Shown piece after piece: positions 38,479-49,489 of a DNA stretch of 64,000 nucleotides (positions within the stretch are counted from its first letter, which is position 1; each line of letters begins with the position of its first letter). Source of the DNA: Paroedura picta (lineage: Eukaryota; Chordata; Lepidosauria; Squamata; Gekkonidae); NCBI RefSeq assembly GCF_049243985.1, contig NC_135379.1:29089001-29153000 (forward strand). Reading direction: 5' to 3'. Below the pieces are notes generated by a model that was given only the letters and a program-made list of their open reading frames with translations, was not told where the DNA came from and searched no databases. Made by a program: the position numbers and the translations under genes.

Positions 38479-41400
38479 CTAAAATTAAACATAATATGAT
38501 TTCAGGAGTGATCCTTAACCAGGGACATGTTGCTATTTTACTCAGATGGCTCCTGAAGTTGTGGCCACTTAGAAACTGTTTGTGACATGCACAGAGGTCA
38601 GAGGTCACCTATATAATTTAATTGTAAATATCTGTATACCCCCCAAAAATCTGAAGGACATTTCTTTCCCTAAAAATGAGGGACTCAAAAAAATAAGTTT
38701 AGCCTCCTGGTTGGGGCTAAACTACCAGGGTGGGCCATTCCTGGCTGAGGGCCAATCAGGTAGTGGGTCAGTAGTCACTTTGGACATTATTAAGGTTTAC
38801 TGATACTGGCTATGATGATTTGCTGTGTGTTCAGAGGCAGTTATCTTAGATTGTGCTTTGATATCATGGGACAAGCTGAAATGTAATCCAATGGAACTAA
38901 AGCTTGTTAGTAAAGTCTTATACAGAACTACATTCCCATCTCTCAGTAAAATTTCCCTGTCAGTGACTAACTGTGTGAGGAGCTTGGGAGTTCTTTTGGA
39001 TCCATCCGTGTTAGAAAAACTACATGCTAATCTGGCACCCCTTTTAGACCCAGCTAATCAACCCACACACTTATTCACTGATCTGGGCTATATACTCTAC
39101 ATATAGTAATATGTGGTATAGTGATATGCTCTTAAATATCATTTAGATTTATTGTGATATATTTTTAACTCAAATACTTAAAGATTTACACTGCTTTCCT
39201 GTTTGTTTCTGGGCTTAATGTAAGATGCTGGTTTGATCTGTAAGCACTTTATGATCTGGGACCCAAACATTTGAAAGAATATTTCTCCCTATATTTAGCT
39301 GTGCACTATCATGGACAAAAGACACAAAGTGCTTTAAAGTTCATTGAGGGAGTCCCCAGTACTCTGGGAACAAGACTCTTTCCCAGGGAAAAGGGCCATA
39401 AAATGCAGTGTCAGCAAAGTGGAGATGTGTTTCTACAGAGAGATAACCATTTGCCAGAACTGCCAAGAACAAGATAAATAGCTAGTACAAAATGTGAGCA
39501 GGATATTGAAGTGATGTAAGTGCTAAGATAGCAACAACAACTTAATTTTTTATAGTCCACCCTTCCTGGTTGGTTCAGGGCAGGTAACAACATATGCTTG
39601 GAGATAGGAGCCCAGCATCCCATAAGTGGAGAAGAAGATGAAGAAGAAAAAGAACTGTTTCTTTTATACCCCACATTTCCCTTCCTTTCCCCACAACAGA
39701 CACCTATGAGGTAGGTGAAAATGAGAGAGGTCTGAAAGAACTGCTATGCAAGACCAGCTCTAAGAACTGTGAGTAGCCCAAGGTCACCCAGCTGGCTGCA
39801 TGTGGAGGAGTAGGGAATCAAATCTGGCTCTCCAGATTAGAAGCTCCCCCTATTTAGCCATTACAACCAAGCTGGTTGTCAAAAGTTCAGAGGCAGTTAT
39901 CTCCATCCTTAGAGGACAAAACACCCAGACTCTGGTTTGAGTAAAAAACTTACAACCAGCTTGGGTAGAAAGGGTAGAAACGGTTTGAACAACTCATTAA
40001 TATTGTTCAGAGACTGGGATCAGGTTGGGACTCAGGATCAGCATTTCTCCGAATGCATCCAAAGTAGGAATGCAGAGGTAAACAAATATTACATTAAAGT
40101 TAGCCTAGAGATGTGATTTTTTCCTTTAACTAGATCTGCTGTAGACTATTGTGTGTCTATTGCACACACACATACAGAAAGTTGGGAAACCCGCCTTTTG
40201 CGCATGCACAGGGGCAGCATTTACTGGTGCCCCCCACATCACAAGTCAATGAAAAGGTCTTGAGTTTAGAGTGGTGACAAGTGAAGAACAAACATGTACA
40301 TACATGCAAATGGAGACAAGTTTGTGACATGCACAACTTGTATAACTTTCAGCAATGTTTTTCCATAGTCCCTTTAATGAGAGCAGACATTGCCCCACAA
40401 ACTTTTCTAGAACTTGCTCCAGTTACTCTGGAATGGGCTCTCATTGGAGGTATGGACTGCCTCTTATTTTTAGGAGAAACTGCAAAACAACTCTTCAAAG
40501 AGAGCTTTTTTGGTCTAGCTAGCTGTTGTGATTATTTACTTCCTGATTTTGATGGGTTGCATGCATTTCATTAGTTTGCAGTATGTTGTATTTTGTGTAC
40601 CTCCTCAAGTCTTTAATGAGAAAACCAATTTATTTTAATAAATAAAATACGTCAATTACTGGGAAAGTCTGAGAATGGGATAGTTTTATATCTCATTTTC
40701 AGACATAATTATACTGCCCATTTATACCACTGGACAATGGGCCAAACAAAACTATTTTATAATCCCTGGGACACCCTACTGTTTTGTAGGAGTGAGTCCA
40801 GTCCCCAATGGGAACTCCTTTTAACTGTGCCATAGCCCCCAGTTCTAGTCACAACCACTGTGGTATGGAACAAGCAGCGGTTTCTGCCTTCCCTCTTGTT
40901 CCATTTTCTTTTACCCAAAATGGCACCACAATTTGTTATTTGCCCATAACCTCACAGTATCGTTTCAGGCTGGAAATATGGTGAGCAGGGGGAAGCAGGA
41001 GCCTCCAGAGAGTAGAGCTCAGAGAGTGCAGCCGTCCTTTGCTATTCTCCAAACTGTTGGGACAAAGCCTGGGGGAAGACTTAAGGACAGCTGCTGAGAG
41101 AAGTTGCGCAGCACAAGATATAAACAGCATACATGCCTCTGAAAGTGAGGAGGTGACAATGAGTGTGCGGGTGAAGAAAGAAATGTGAGAAGGCTAGGGA
41201 AGGGATTGTTAGAAACTACCCTCAGAAGTGCTAAAAGCCCTGAATAAAGCATTTTGTTGCTGTAACCTGTACGGTGTCCACATGTTCCTCCCTGTGAGAA
41301 TGGAGAACCAGTCAAAACCTAGCCTACTCAAGTCACTTGCCCTGGCCCTACGAATGATACACGAGGCATGGAATGCAACCCATTGACTCCACAGTTTATG

Positions 41401-42136
41401 ATCATATGCATACAGTAAAAAATAAGCAGTAAGTTTGGCTGCCTATAAAATAGGACATAGCCCATGCCTCCCCAAGGGCTAAGAAAGAATTGGCCAGCCC
41501 TGTGAGAAGATAAACAATTATTTAAGCATAACATAAAGGAACAACAGGGAAATTGCATGGCGAAGGAGGACCTTTGCTGAAAGAACTTATTTTCAAGTGG
41601 ATATATAGTTGGACCTTGCCATGGGGATGGGATTTTATAGATTCCTTTGAGGAAATTTAGCTTGCAGCTGAATGCAGAAAGGGGATTATTCAGCAGCACA
41701 ATTGTCCCTTAGATTCCTGTCATGTAAGGAGTTCATAGTCTGAGGAAGAGTGCTTGCACTCAAAAGCTTGCGCCCTGAATAAATCTTTGTTGACCTTAAA
41801 GGTGCTACTGGACTCTGATTATATTGTGCTACTTCAGACCAACACGGCTACCCATTTGAATCTATCCTTAGATCAGCTTTTTGCATTGCGAAAAACTACA
41901 AGCACATGTTTATACAGACACATATCTGGTGAACATTTTCTTAAGAACCGCTTTACAGGCCCATGGGATAAATAACATGCCAATAAAGATCTTACCTCTG
42001 AATAGTTATCACTGTATTCTTCTCTGCTCTGCAAACTGGTCATTACCGATTCATCAAGGCAAATGATTTTTGGTGCTAAAAGGAAGCATGTAGCCAAAGT
42101 AAATAAAAGAAACCTGTTCACTGAAATAATTCCCAT
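38080..42136 (-). CDS. NPVF: Neuropeptide VF / gonadotropin-inhibitory hormone precursor
   Basis: Secreted precursor of RF-amide peptides that act through NPFFR1 (GPR147) to restrain GnRH and gonadotropin release. Exons 42136-41996 and 38478-38080 join in phase 0 to give 179 residues plus stop. Residues 1-26 form a signal peptide (MGIISVNRFLLFTLATCFLL then APKIIC). Three amidation/cleavage sites end mature peptides: LPLRFGR at 91-97, LPLRFGR at 111-117 and LPQRFGR at 150-156; glycine gives the amide and arginine the cleavage site. A degenerate fourth site, LPFAHRFER at 128-136, has no amidation glycine. The body LEELKDWGLKNIVKM matches mammalian and avian NPVF. After the last peptide the C-terminus is short (ends NTLNHV) compared with human or chicken, which end in DDAELKQEK; a third exon was not found. 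Confidence 0.95.
38722..38805 (+). repeat. Short dispersed repeat, plus copy
   Basis: CCATTCCTGGCTGAGGGCCA, then AGTAGTCACTTTGGACATTA and TTAAGGTTT. Shared with 25426-25512 (reversed) and in part with 27033-27075. Confidence 0.7.
38825..39480 (+). mobile_element. L2-like LINE, end of reverse transcriptase ORF, degraded
   Basis: A frame at 38825-39103 holds VTNCVRSLGVLLDPSVL, the L2-type motif after the palm; downstream blocks match the C-terminal region with broken frames. A further 3' piece may lie at 40370-40650 (GETAKQLFKESFFGL), beyond a SINE. Confidence 0.6.
39600..39885 (-). mobile_element. tRNA-derived squamate SINE
   Basis: Reversed copy: GAAGAAGAAAAAGAAC tail side, CCTTTCCCCACAACAGACAC, GCCCAAGGTCACCCAGCTGG in the body, and AGCCATTACAACCAAGCTGG at the head. 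Confidence 0.85.
40370..40650 (+). mobile_element. L2-like LINE 3' end fragment
   Basis: LEWALIGGMDCLLFLGETAK and QLFKESFFGL resemble the last residues of an L2-like ORF; the segment ends with an AT-rich AATAAATAAAATAC tail. Confidence 0.45.
41715..41865 (+). repeat. Common amniote interspersed repeat
   Basis: GTCTGAGGAAGAGTGCTTGC, AAAGGTGCTACTGGACTC and CAGACCAACACGGCTACCC make a well-known dispersed reptile repeat. I do not assign its class. Confidence 0.75.
41996..42136 (-). CDS. NPVF: NPVF exon 1 (signal peptide)
   Basis: Codes residues 1-47. The ATG at 42136-42134 is chosen over an in-frame upstream one at 42253 because it gives a standard signal peptide aligned with the mammalian start MEIIS. 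The donor is CAGAG/GTAAGA. Confidence 0.93.
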
Positions 42137-42184
42137 GTTTCTTAAATTATATTTACATATAGACAGTAGAAAGAAGTCGAATGG

Positions 42185-42198
42185 TTTTATATCATTGG
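42185..42198 (-). promoter_or_regulatory. NPVF: Candidate NPVF TATA box and CCAAT
   Basis: Minus strand TATAAAA at 42191-42185, with CCAAT just upstream at 42198-42194. It would place the start of transcription about 20-25 nt before the ATG, a very short leader. Position fits a tissue-restricted neuropeptide gene. No transcript evidence is available here. Confidence 0.5.
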
Positions 42199-42354
42199 AC
42201 AACAAAAAAGAATCTTGTACCATGACGCTTATTCCAAACGCCTTCATTTTCATATGAATTGGAATTTAATCATATGTTGGAAGAATTTGGGGGATTTGTT
42301 TAGACAACAGTGTTTCCTAGTGAAAAATGCAGATAATTTCACAAGTATTTGCCT

Positions 42355-42440
42355 TGCCTATTAAAGAGGCTTAATTAGGGCTACAGTAATCATGACTGAC
42401 ATAATCACCTTGGGCCTAATTACTGCATTATAAACAAAAG
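42355..42440. promoter_or_regulatory. Candidate conserved non-coding element upstream of NPVF
   Basis: Repeat-free AT-rich stretch with paired homeodomain-type sites (CTTAATTAGGG, CCTAATTACTGC) and TAATCATGACT within 85 bp, about 220 bp upstream of the NPVF start codon. Function is inferred from motif density only. Confidence 0.3.
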
Positions 42441-42739
42441 CACCATTCTTCCTATTGCTTGCATCGGTCTCAGCCATCAGCAGCTGGAAATAAAATGTCA
42501 ATGCACTTTTGAAAAATATGAACATGTAATTAAAGAAGTTTGTTATTTGAAATTAAATTAACGTGTGAAATGACAGATATCCCCAAATATGGCAAAGGCA
42601 AATCACTCACATAAAAAAGCTCTGATTCATTTGTTGGTCAATTTTTATGTTGCCATTCAACTCAAAAAAGCCATTAAAAACATCTAAAACATTCTAAAAC
42701 TGTGAATAAGAAAAGAGATGACGCTGTCATGAGTTCAAA

Positions 42740-42960
42740 GACTGCCCAGGACAAAAAGTTTTCCAATTTCTCCAGAAGGCAAGAACCACATCTCTTCAGG
42801 CAGGGTGTTCTACAGACTGGGACAACAGCTGAAAGGGCATCCTGAGAATCCCTGCCAATCTAATATCTGAAAAAGCAGATTTCCTTAAGGATCTTAAAGC
42901 TGGAGCAGGATGATGCAGGAGAAGGCAATTCAGGTACTTAGGGCCCAGATAATTTAGGGC
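42740..42960 (-). mobile_element. L3-like LINE 3' UTR fragment
   Basis: Compares with the 3' UTR of the element at 3878-5072 (GGCAGGGTGTTCTACAGACT, CAGGTACTTAGGGCCCAGAT). No coding part remains. Confidence 0.4.
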
Positions 42961-43069
42961 AGTGATCCCCAATGTGGTGCTCATGTGTTTCTTCCCCCAA
43001 AACATCTGATCAAAACAAAGGGTCTGTGTCTTTTGTTCACTCCACTGGAACAGGAGTAGGGAGGCCAGC

Positions 43070-43260
43070 TTCCAAGTGGGACTGAGGGATCTCCTAGAAT
43101 TATAAGCCCATCTCCAGGCTACAGAGATCAGTTTCCCTTGGAGAAAATAGATGCTTTGGAGGGTCGGCTCTATGACACTGGACCCCACTATGGTCTTTGT
43201 CCTTCCCAGGCTCCACTTGTAAATTTACAAGAGTTTCCCAACCTAGATCTGGCAACTCTA
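43070..43260 (-). repeat. Interspersed repeat of unresolved class, minus copy
   Basis: ATCTCCAGGCTACAGAGATC, AGTTTCCCTTGGAGAAAATA and GATCTGGCAACTCT. A short piece of the family also occurs at 15061-15115 (AGCTCTGGGTTGGGAAATAC). Confidence 0.7.
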
Positions 43261-44818
43261 CCCTCCCTTCCCCCACCGTTGGCCTGATGGGATCCGCAAC
43301 ACTAAACAGGAGATGCTTCAGAAGAGCCTGAGAATCTCAGATGCATCATTTTTTGCCTGCAGATAGCACCCATTCAGAAAAAGCAGCCTCTATGGTAGAA
43401 AGATACTGGGGTTGGAACTAGGGTTGCTGGGCCTCCTACTCATCATCATTTAAAGAACTTACCACCACTTTTGGGGCATCAACTCGTGGCAGGTTACAAC
43501 ATAAAACCCCATTAAACATTACAAAACATTACAAAAAATGGCATGGTGGCAAAACCAATCCTTCCCAATAATGGTATGCCTATATTGATCTGGTAGCATA
43601 CTGGAAGACAATGAAACTGCAAAAGAATACTATATATACTGCCTGGTGGTCTCCTGACTGCCATATTTTATACCAGCCGTAGCTTTTGAACTGTCTTCAA
43701 GAGCAGTTCCATGCAGAGCATCTTGTGGTAGACAAATCTGGATTTTACTAAGGCATGGGAGTTTGTGACCCAAACAACATTTTGCAGAAATGGCCATCAT
43801 TAGTCAACCAGTCAAAGCTGGATAATGGTACTCCTAAACACTCCTGCCTTCCTGTGGGCTGCAAGGCACCCAGAAGCATTTGCCAACTGCAGTACTGTGC
43901 AAGGAAGGGCGTAACTTCACGTGGAACAGGCAGTAACTGTTCCCACATCAGTTTTATTAAGAACTCACAGCACTTCTATCTTGACTAGATAGCTTTTGAT
44001 TTGTTCACTCACCTCTACTTTCTCAGAGCCTCTAAACATATACATTCTTTCCATATTGCTTCCCTGGATTTAGAGGGAAAGAAGAATCAAAACTGAGTGT
44101 CAACTGGATATTGATGGCAGAATACTCTCAAATTCTGTTCCATGTCTGGATTCCGCAAAGTGTGTATTGTTCCTTTTGATTCCGCCCTGTGCATGCAGAA
44201 GGATGCTATAACAATTACAAAGCGTTTTACATTACACTGATTAGGGATCATGCCTGAGTCATCCCTGCTGCACTGAACTCTTGGTCTGCAGAATCAGAGA
44301 TGTCATCTTGTTCGGCATGAAAATGTGATCAGTGGTCCCGAGAAGAGCAACTCAGTATTTGAAGCAAATTAATATGTGTGTGGTAAATCATTTGATTCCA
44401 GTGGAAGAGCAAATTTTAATATTGTTCGTTGCATTTAATATAATAATATAATGATAAATCCTTATTCATTATTAACAACGCATCACACAGAAATGATATG
44501 CGTTACATGACTCATGTCACCAATAAGTATTGCAGGATTTCCATAAAAATGAATTATTCATAGTATATTCATTTTGCCCCAGTGTGTAATGACCTATTTT
44601 ATGGCTCAGTTTGAAATAGCACAATTTAAAAATGCATTTATTTTTTTTTCACTGCAGAATGTCATTTTTCATGCAGCACTGAAGCTGAACTCTGTTTTGG
44701 TGTTTCTCCACTCCACAAACAATGCCATGTAACAGTTCAAACCAATGTTAATAATGTAATTAATACTCTAGTACAGATTATCAAAATTTGCCAGCCCATT
44801 GCTGGCAACCCTTGGGAG

Positions 44819-45069
44819 TAGGGTTGTGTGCAGCAGTATCCGAATTGGCCGTTCCAGTCAGTGCCGCACCGTGTGTGGGGGGGAGGGGAGGTGCGGCTGC
44901 TGGTGCATAACTTGACACACAAACGCAGGTGCGGAGCTTCTTAATTCCACGCCTGCGTGTGTGCACCGCATTATATACCGGCACTCATGGCTCCCCTACC
45001 CCCCCCCCCCACGGCGCTGGCTACGTCGGCCTGGAACGGCCAATTCAGATGCTGCCACACACTACCCTA
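44819..45069. mobile_element. hAT-like MITE with long terminal inverted repeats
   Basis: Ends TAGGGTTGTGTGCAGCAG and TGCTGCCACACACTACCCTA pair over about 37 bp, both with GAATTGGCCGTTCCAG or its inverse. Flanked by CTTGGGAG and CCTGGGAG (8 bp, one change). GC-rich inside. Confidence 0.85.
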
Positions 45070-45457
45070 CCTGGGAGCTTCTGGGGCAGAGCCCAAGAAA
45101 GCAGCATTGCACACTGACTTTCTGACTCTATTTCCAAGCAAAAAGCCAAAAGTGGCATCATACCCATCCTGCAATTCTCTTGTAATTCCACAAATAAAGA
45201 TGATAGAGATAGGTGAAATTCCTAGAGTGGTAGCCTGTGACATCACTTTTAGGAGTTCACCCAGAAAAAATATCCCGGTGCTGTTCTCATGTTTTTCCTG
45301 CCACCATTACATTGTTTGGTGGTGGGCAACTAGGTGCAGCAGCAGTTTGCCTGCCAACACTTGGCACCTTAGAAAACTCCCTGCTCCTGTAGTTTCATGT
45401 AATTTTGCCTACATTTTGCTGTTTGTCTTTAATGTCACACATACAATCCCTCTAGAG

Positions 45458-45593
45458 CAGGGGTAGTCAACCTGCGATCCTCCAGATGTTTGTGGACTAC
45501 AATCCCCATGAGCCCCTGCCAGAAAACTCTGACAGGGGCTCATGGGAATTGTAGTCCATGAACATCTGGAGGACCACAGATTGACTACCCCTG
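45458..45593. mobile_element. hAT MITE, 136 bp, same family
   Basis: Same ends CAGGGGTAGTCAACCTG and TTGACTACCCCTG, with longer arms containing GGACTACAATCCCCATGAG and its inverse. Flanked by CTCTAGAG and CTCGAGAG, an 8-bp duplication with one change. Confidence 0.93.
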
Positions 45594-45929
45594 CTCGAGA
45601 GCAACAATCTGGTCTGAATGCAGAGAAGTAAGCCTGGAATTGTTCTGAAACTCTTTTCATTTGCAATTTTACACAACCCAGTCTGGGCCCAGAGATGCCC
45701 AGGTCTTTTTGAGCTTCTGAGATCCCCAGCTATAAGAAAACATAATGACACATGGGAGATGAGGCATTAAAAGGGGGGGGGAGAAAAAGCGAGACGAGAA
45801 ACTTGCGCAATGTCCAAATATTAACATGTTTGAATATGAGGTTCCCTGTCAGCTTGAAGCTCCAATCAAATACCCCTATCCCTCATGACCCTAGCTCTAG
45901 ATTGGCCTTGGGAGATTTCCAATGAGAAA

Positions 45930-46340
45930 TTAGCATTGGAAAAGGTGTAGAAAAGGGCATCCAAAATGGTTAAGGAGATGGAACCCCTTCCCTATAAAGA
46001 GAGGGTAAGGCTCTTTAGCTTGAAAAAATAAAGATTGAGGGATGACATGACTGAGGTTTACACAATTTTGCATAGGATAGAAAAGGTAGAAAAAGAAGTC
46101 CTTCCCTCCCTTTCTCACAATACAAGGACTCCTGGGCCCTTGATCAAATGAATGAGCAGTAGGTTTAGAACAGATAAAGGTTTGGCATAAAACTGCCACG
46201 GGAACTGATAGTGGCTACAAGGATAGACAGCTTCAAAAGGGAATTGGATAAACATATGGAGCTGAGATTCATCAGTATCTATTAGCTGCAAGGTATAGAT
46301 GAAACATTGTGTCTTGGGCAAGTCTTGCTGCTTGGGGGGC
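45930..46340 (+). mobile_element. CR1-like LINE, end of ORF2 and 3' UTR, degraded
   Basis: Recognisable blocks include AAAGGGCATCCAAAATGGTT, GGCTCTTTAGCTTG and GATGACATGACTGAGGT, followed by GATAGACAGCTTCAAAAGGG; these correspond to the common CR1-like C-terminal region. Frames are lost. Confidence 0.7.
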
Positions 46341-46867
46341 TACAATGGAAGGGCTTCTGGTTGTACTCTGTTCCAGACGGAGTCTGAAGCAGATGGATAT
46401 AATATATATTTGTAAGTCTGGATCTATGCCTCATCCACAAAGGCAACTAATAACTGCATACTGTGAAATTTTCTGTTATTCTCTAGTTCTGTTCCTCTGG
46501 AGGGACTTGGGACCATGCCTGGTCCAAAACTCCCAACACATCTCCATTTTGAGGAAGCCAAGAAAGAGAGAGGTAAAGTTTCAGGTATACCCTGATGCTA
46601 CAAGAAGGTTAGATTTGGGTTCATATTGGAGATTATATGTAGAGTGATCGTTTCTGACCAGGACTGAGGTGAATTCAAAATCTTAATCTTTGAATAATTT
46701 ATCCCAATGATGCTCATGATAGTACCACATCGTGCAGATTTATGATCAAAGTAATCCCCTTTTAGTACAACAATAGAGCTGTGAACTTCCAGTGCTCCAC
46801 ATTTGGGAACAATATTACACATATTTGTTTTACAATTTCTAGATTTAGGCACATTCATATTTACAGC

Positions 46868-46960
46868 TATACATGTACATGTACATGTACATGTACATGT
46901 ACATGTACATGTACATGTACATGTACATGTACATGTACATGTACATGTACATATACATGG
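46868..46960. repeat. (ACATGT)n hexanucleotide array
   Basis: About 15 units of a self-complementary hexamer; each unit is a palindrome, so the array can fold on itself at many registers. Confidence 0.95.
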
Positions 46961-47538
46961 ACCACCAAACTATTAGCTTCCAGCCACTACATTTCAGGAT
47001 TTGAGACCCAAAGCAAACAAAAATCCAATTTATGGAGCCCTGAACAGTGAATTTTAACAGGGATAATCTGCAGTCTTTGATGCCATTAGGTAGAGGCACC
47101 TATGGAAGTAACCAAAAATTTCTAAATGCTTTATTTCTCATGGGATAAAGCTGGCTTATAGCTGGTGACTTCCCAAAGTATTATGTGGTTTCAAAAAGGT
47201 CAAGGATAGCTGGAAGGTCAATCTTTATTGAATTTTACAGCTCTTCTCACTGGATCCATGCTGTTTCTGCTGTGGTCTGCCACTTTTTTTGCAATGAGAG
47301 TTGTCCTGAGACAAAGGCATACATGCAATTTGTCACCCTTAAATAAGCTACCCAAAACAGATTGCTCCTGTTGCTCTCTCCAAATCAACTCTTGGCCACA
47401 ACACTCTTGGGAGAATAGGATGGGTGATGGGAAACGGAGAAAAGCATTCACATTATGAACACTGTGGAGTTCTATATCATTTCCCTATGGAATAGTTTCT
47501 TCTGAAATTTTAGAAATTTGTTTTATACATGGAAGAAC

Positions 47539-47728
47539 AGATTCAGAGAATTGTGATGTTGGTATGACTCTATGAGACTATCTTTATTTCATTCCCCCCC
47601 CCCCCTTAATGAACCAAATTGTGCAAATCAAAGGAGCCAGATTCAGAGAATTGTGATGTTGGTATGACTCTATGAGACTATCTTTATTTCATTCCCCCCC
47701 CCTTAATGAACCAAATTGTGCAAATCAA
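47539..47728. repeat. Recent tandem duplication, about 100-bp unit
   Basis: Unit one 47539-47638, unit two from 47639. They look identical except for the poly-C run (12 against 9) and where the second unit ends. Confidence 0.93.
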
Positions 47729-48869
47729 TATATTGTATCCTATCTTTTTTCCTCTGGTGGTATATGAAAAACAATGCAAAAATCAGAAAATCTTCAGGGG
47801 GTTGGTGATATTATAGTAAGAAGCCAAAGGCTTATTTTAAAAAAGAGAGGGAGAGAACAGTATTTTTAAGCTGGACAGGTTCTTCAATTATGCATTTGAT
47901 TTTTTGCAATAAAACAAACTTCTTCAATAACAGCTTGAGCTATAAATACACTCGTAGTTTTTACTAATCCTTTGGATGAGAATGGTACTGTACTTACAAA
48001 TGTAATGCAGCATGTTCTGTCCTCTAACTCATTCATTTCTATTAAAAATTCAACTAATTTAACATGCATTATTAAAAAGACTCAGGATGGCTGCACATCA
48101 ACAATCTTCATAAAGTTTATGAGCAGGAGAGACAAGCTGATTAAATCTGGGTTCAGAGGTAATAACAAAGAATATAGGAGGGGGGAATTCCATAAATTTA
48201 TACTTTAAGAGTCTTTCTAGAATTTTAAAAAGGCATTAGTGTTTTTATCTATTAACAAAGGACCTTTCAGTATGCACACTCATTACTTGAGAATTTATTA
48301 AATGGAAGATCTCTGTATAAAACTGCTGATTAATACAGCTTTTAATTTAACTATTTCAATTTAAACTGTGCTTTCTTATAACTATATCTAACATCTGCCA
48401 CAAATGCTCTTTCAAGGACCCATTGCTCACCCATTCAAGGATACATATTCTATTTTTGTATATGGGCATACATGTAAGGATCTTCAATTACTCAGAAAAG
48501 CAAACCTTCAACTTGGTGCAAAAGATTTCATTTATTCAAAGCGAGGAAGCACACTTGACAATACTTTGTTGAAACGGAGGCAAAGACAAAGAGGCATAGC
48601 ATATAACCCCTCGCCCGACATCTCCGCCATGAGAACCCATGCAGCTCAGGAAGACATCAAACAGTCACAACAACTAGATTGTCAGAACCCAAGGTTGCAT
48701 CCCAGAGGGGAAAAGAGATGGGTGGGGGAGAAGTGAGAGGAGCAAGATGGGGGAAAGTGTGAATGCAGGAAGAACTGACCAAAGCAATAAAACATGGCCA
48801 ACAGGCTAATTAAACTAACAGGTCACCAAACTACTATTAATCATGGCAGAAGCAGACCATTCTGACATC

Positions 48870-49150
48870 CCACTACTCCAAAATCAGCCTCTCATAGCAA
48901 TGGACTTCAGGGAGGGCTCCTGGACCAGCCTGGATGCCTGAATGTGGGCAGCTTCCACCTATTCCCAATCCCCAGAGGTGAATTCTTTCCCATCCACAAT
49001 GTACTGGAGTTTGCCCCGGTGTATCCTGGAGTCCAGGATCTTTGACTTCATAGTGGTTGTGCACATCCATGTAGAACGGAACTGGAGCATCAGGAGCCAA
49101 ATGCCACTTATCTGGTTTGGGAGTGTGGTGCAGCATGCTGCAATGAAACA
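48870..49150 (-). mobile_element. Ty3/gypsy (chromovirus-like) pol 3' end, fossil
   Basis: Minus-strand sequence resembles the chromodomain end of a gypsy integrase (KILDSRIHRGKLQYIVD, and AHIQASRLVQE further on). The element is broken and old. A possible LTR start lies beyond it toward lower coordinates, but both ends are undefined. Confidence 0.65.
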
Positions 49151-49489
49151 GTCTCTTTCTTTCTCCTATATAGCACTGCCGCTGGCCAGGATTTTAGATC
49201 TTGCTTAGTGGATTTTAAACCTTAGCAGTTTTGTGCGGGGGGGACGACGTCTTCTCTTGATTGAAACCAAACCTGTGTTATCACTTTATTGGAGGGAGTG
49301 CTCGATGGATTGAAACCATCACTCATCCCACCACTTCTTGTTCACTCTTTGTCCCCACATGTTGTGTTGGAGGAAAAATAGAAAACAAAAAAACAGAATT
49401 GCCTTTTCCCACTACATAAAGTCAAATTGAGAGAATGCAGTATAAACTTTTCTAAAGGTACAGCTTAAATGAGATACTGAAACATCAAG

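Noticed and set aside
46781-47099. ORFs coding Thr-Cys and Met-Tyr repeats
   Set aside because: They are only the hexanucleotide microsatellite read in open frames.
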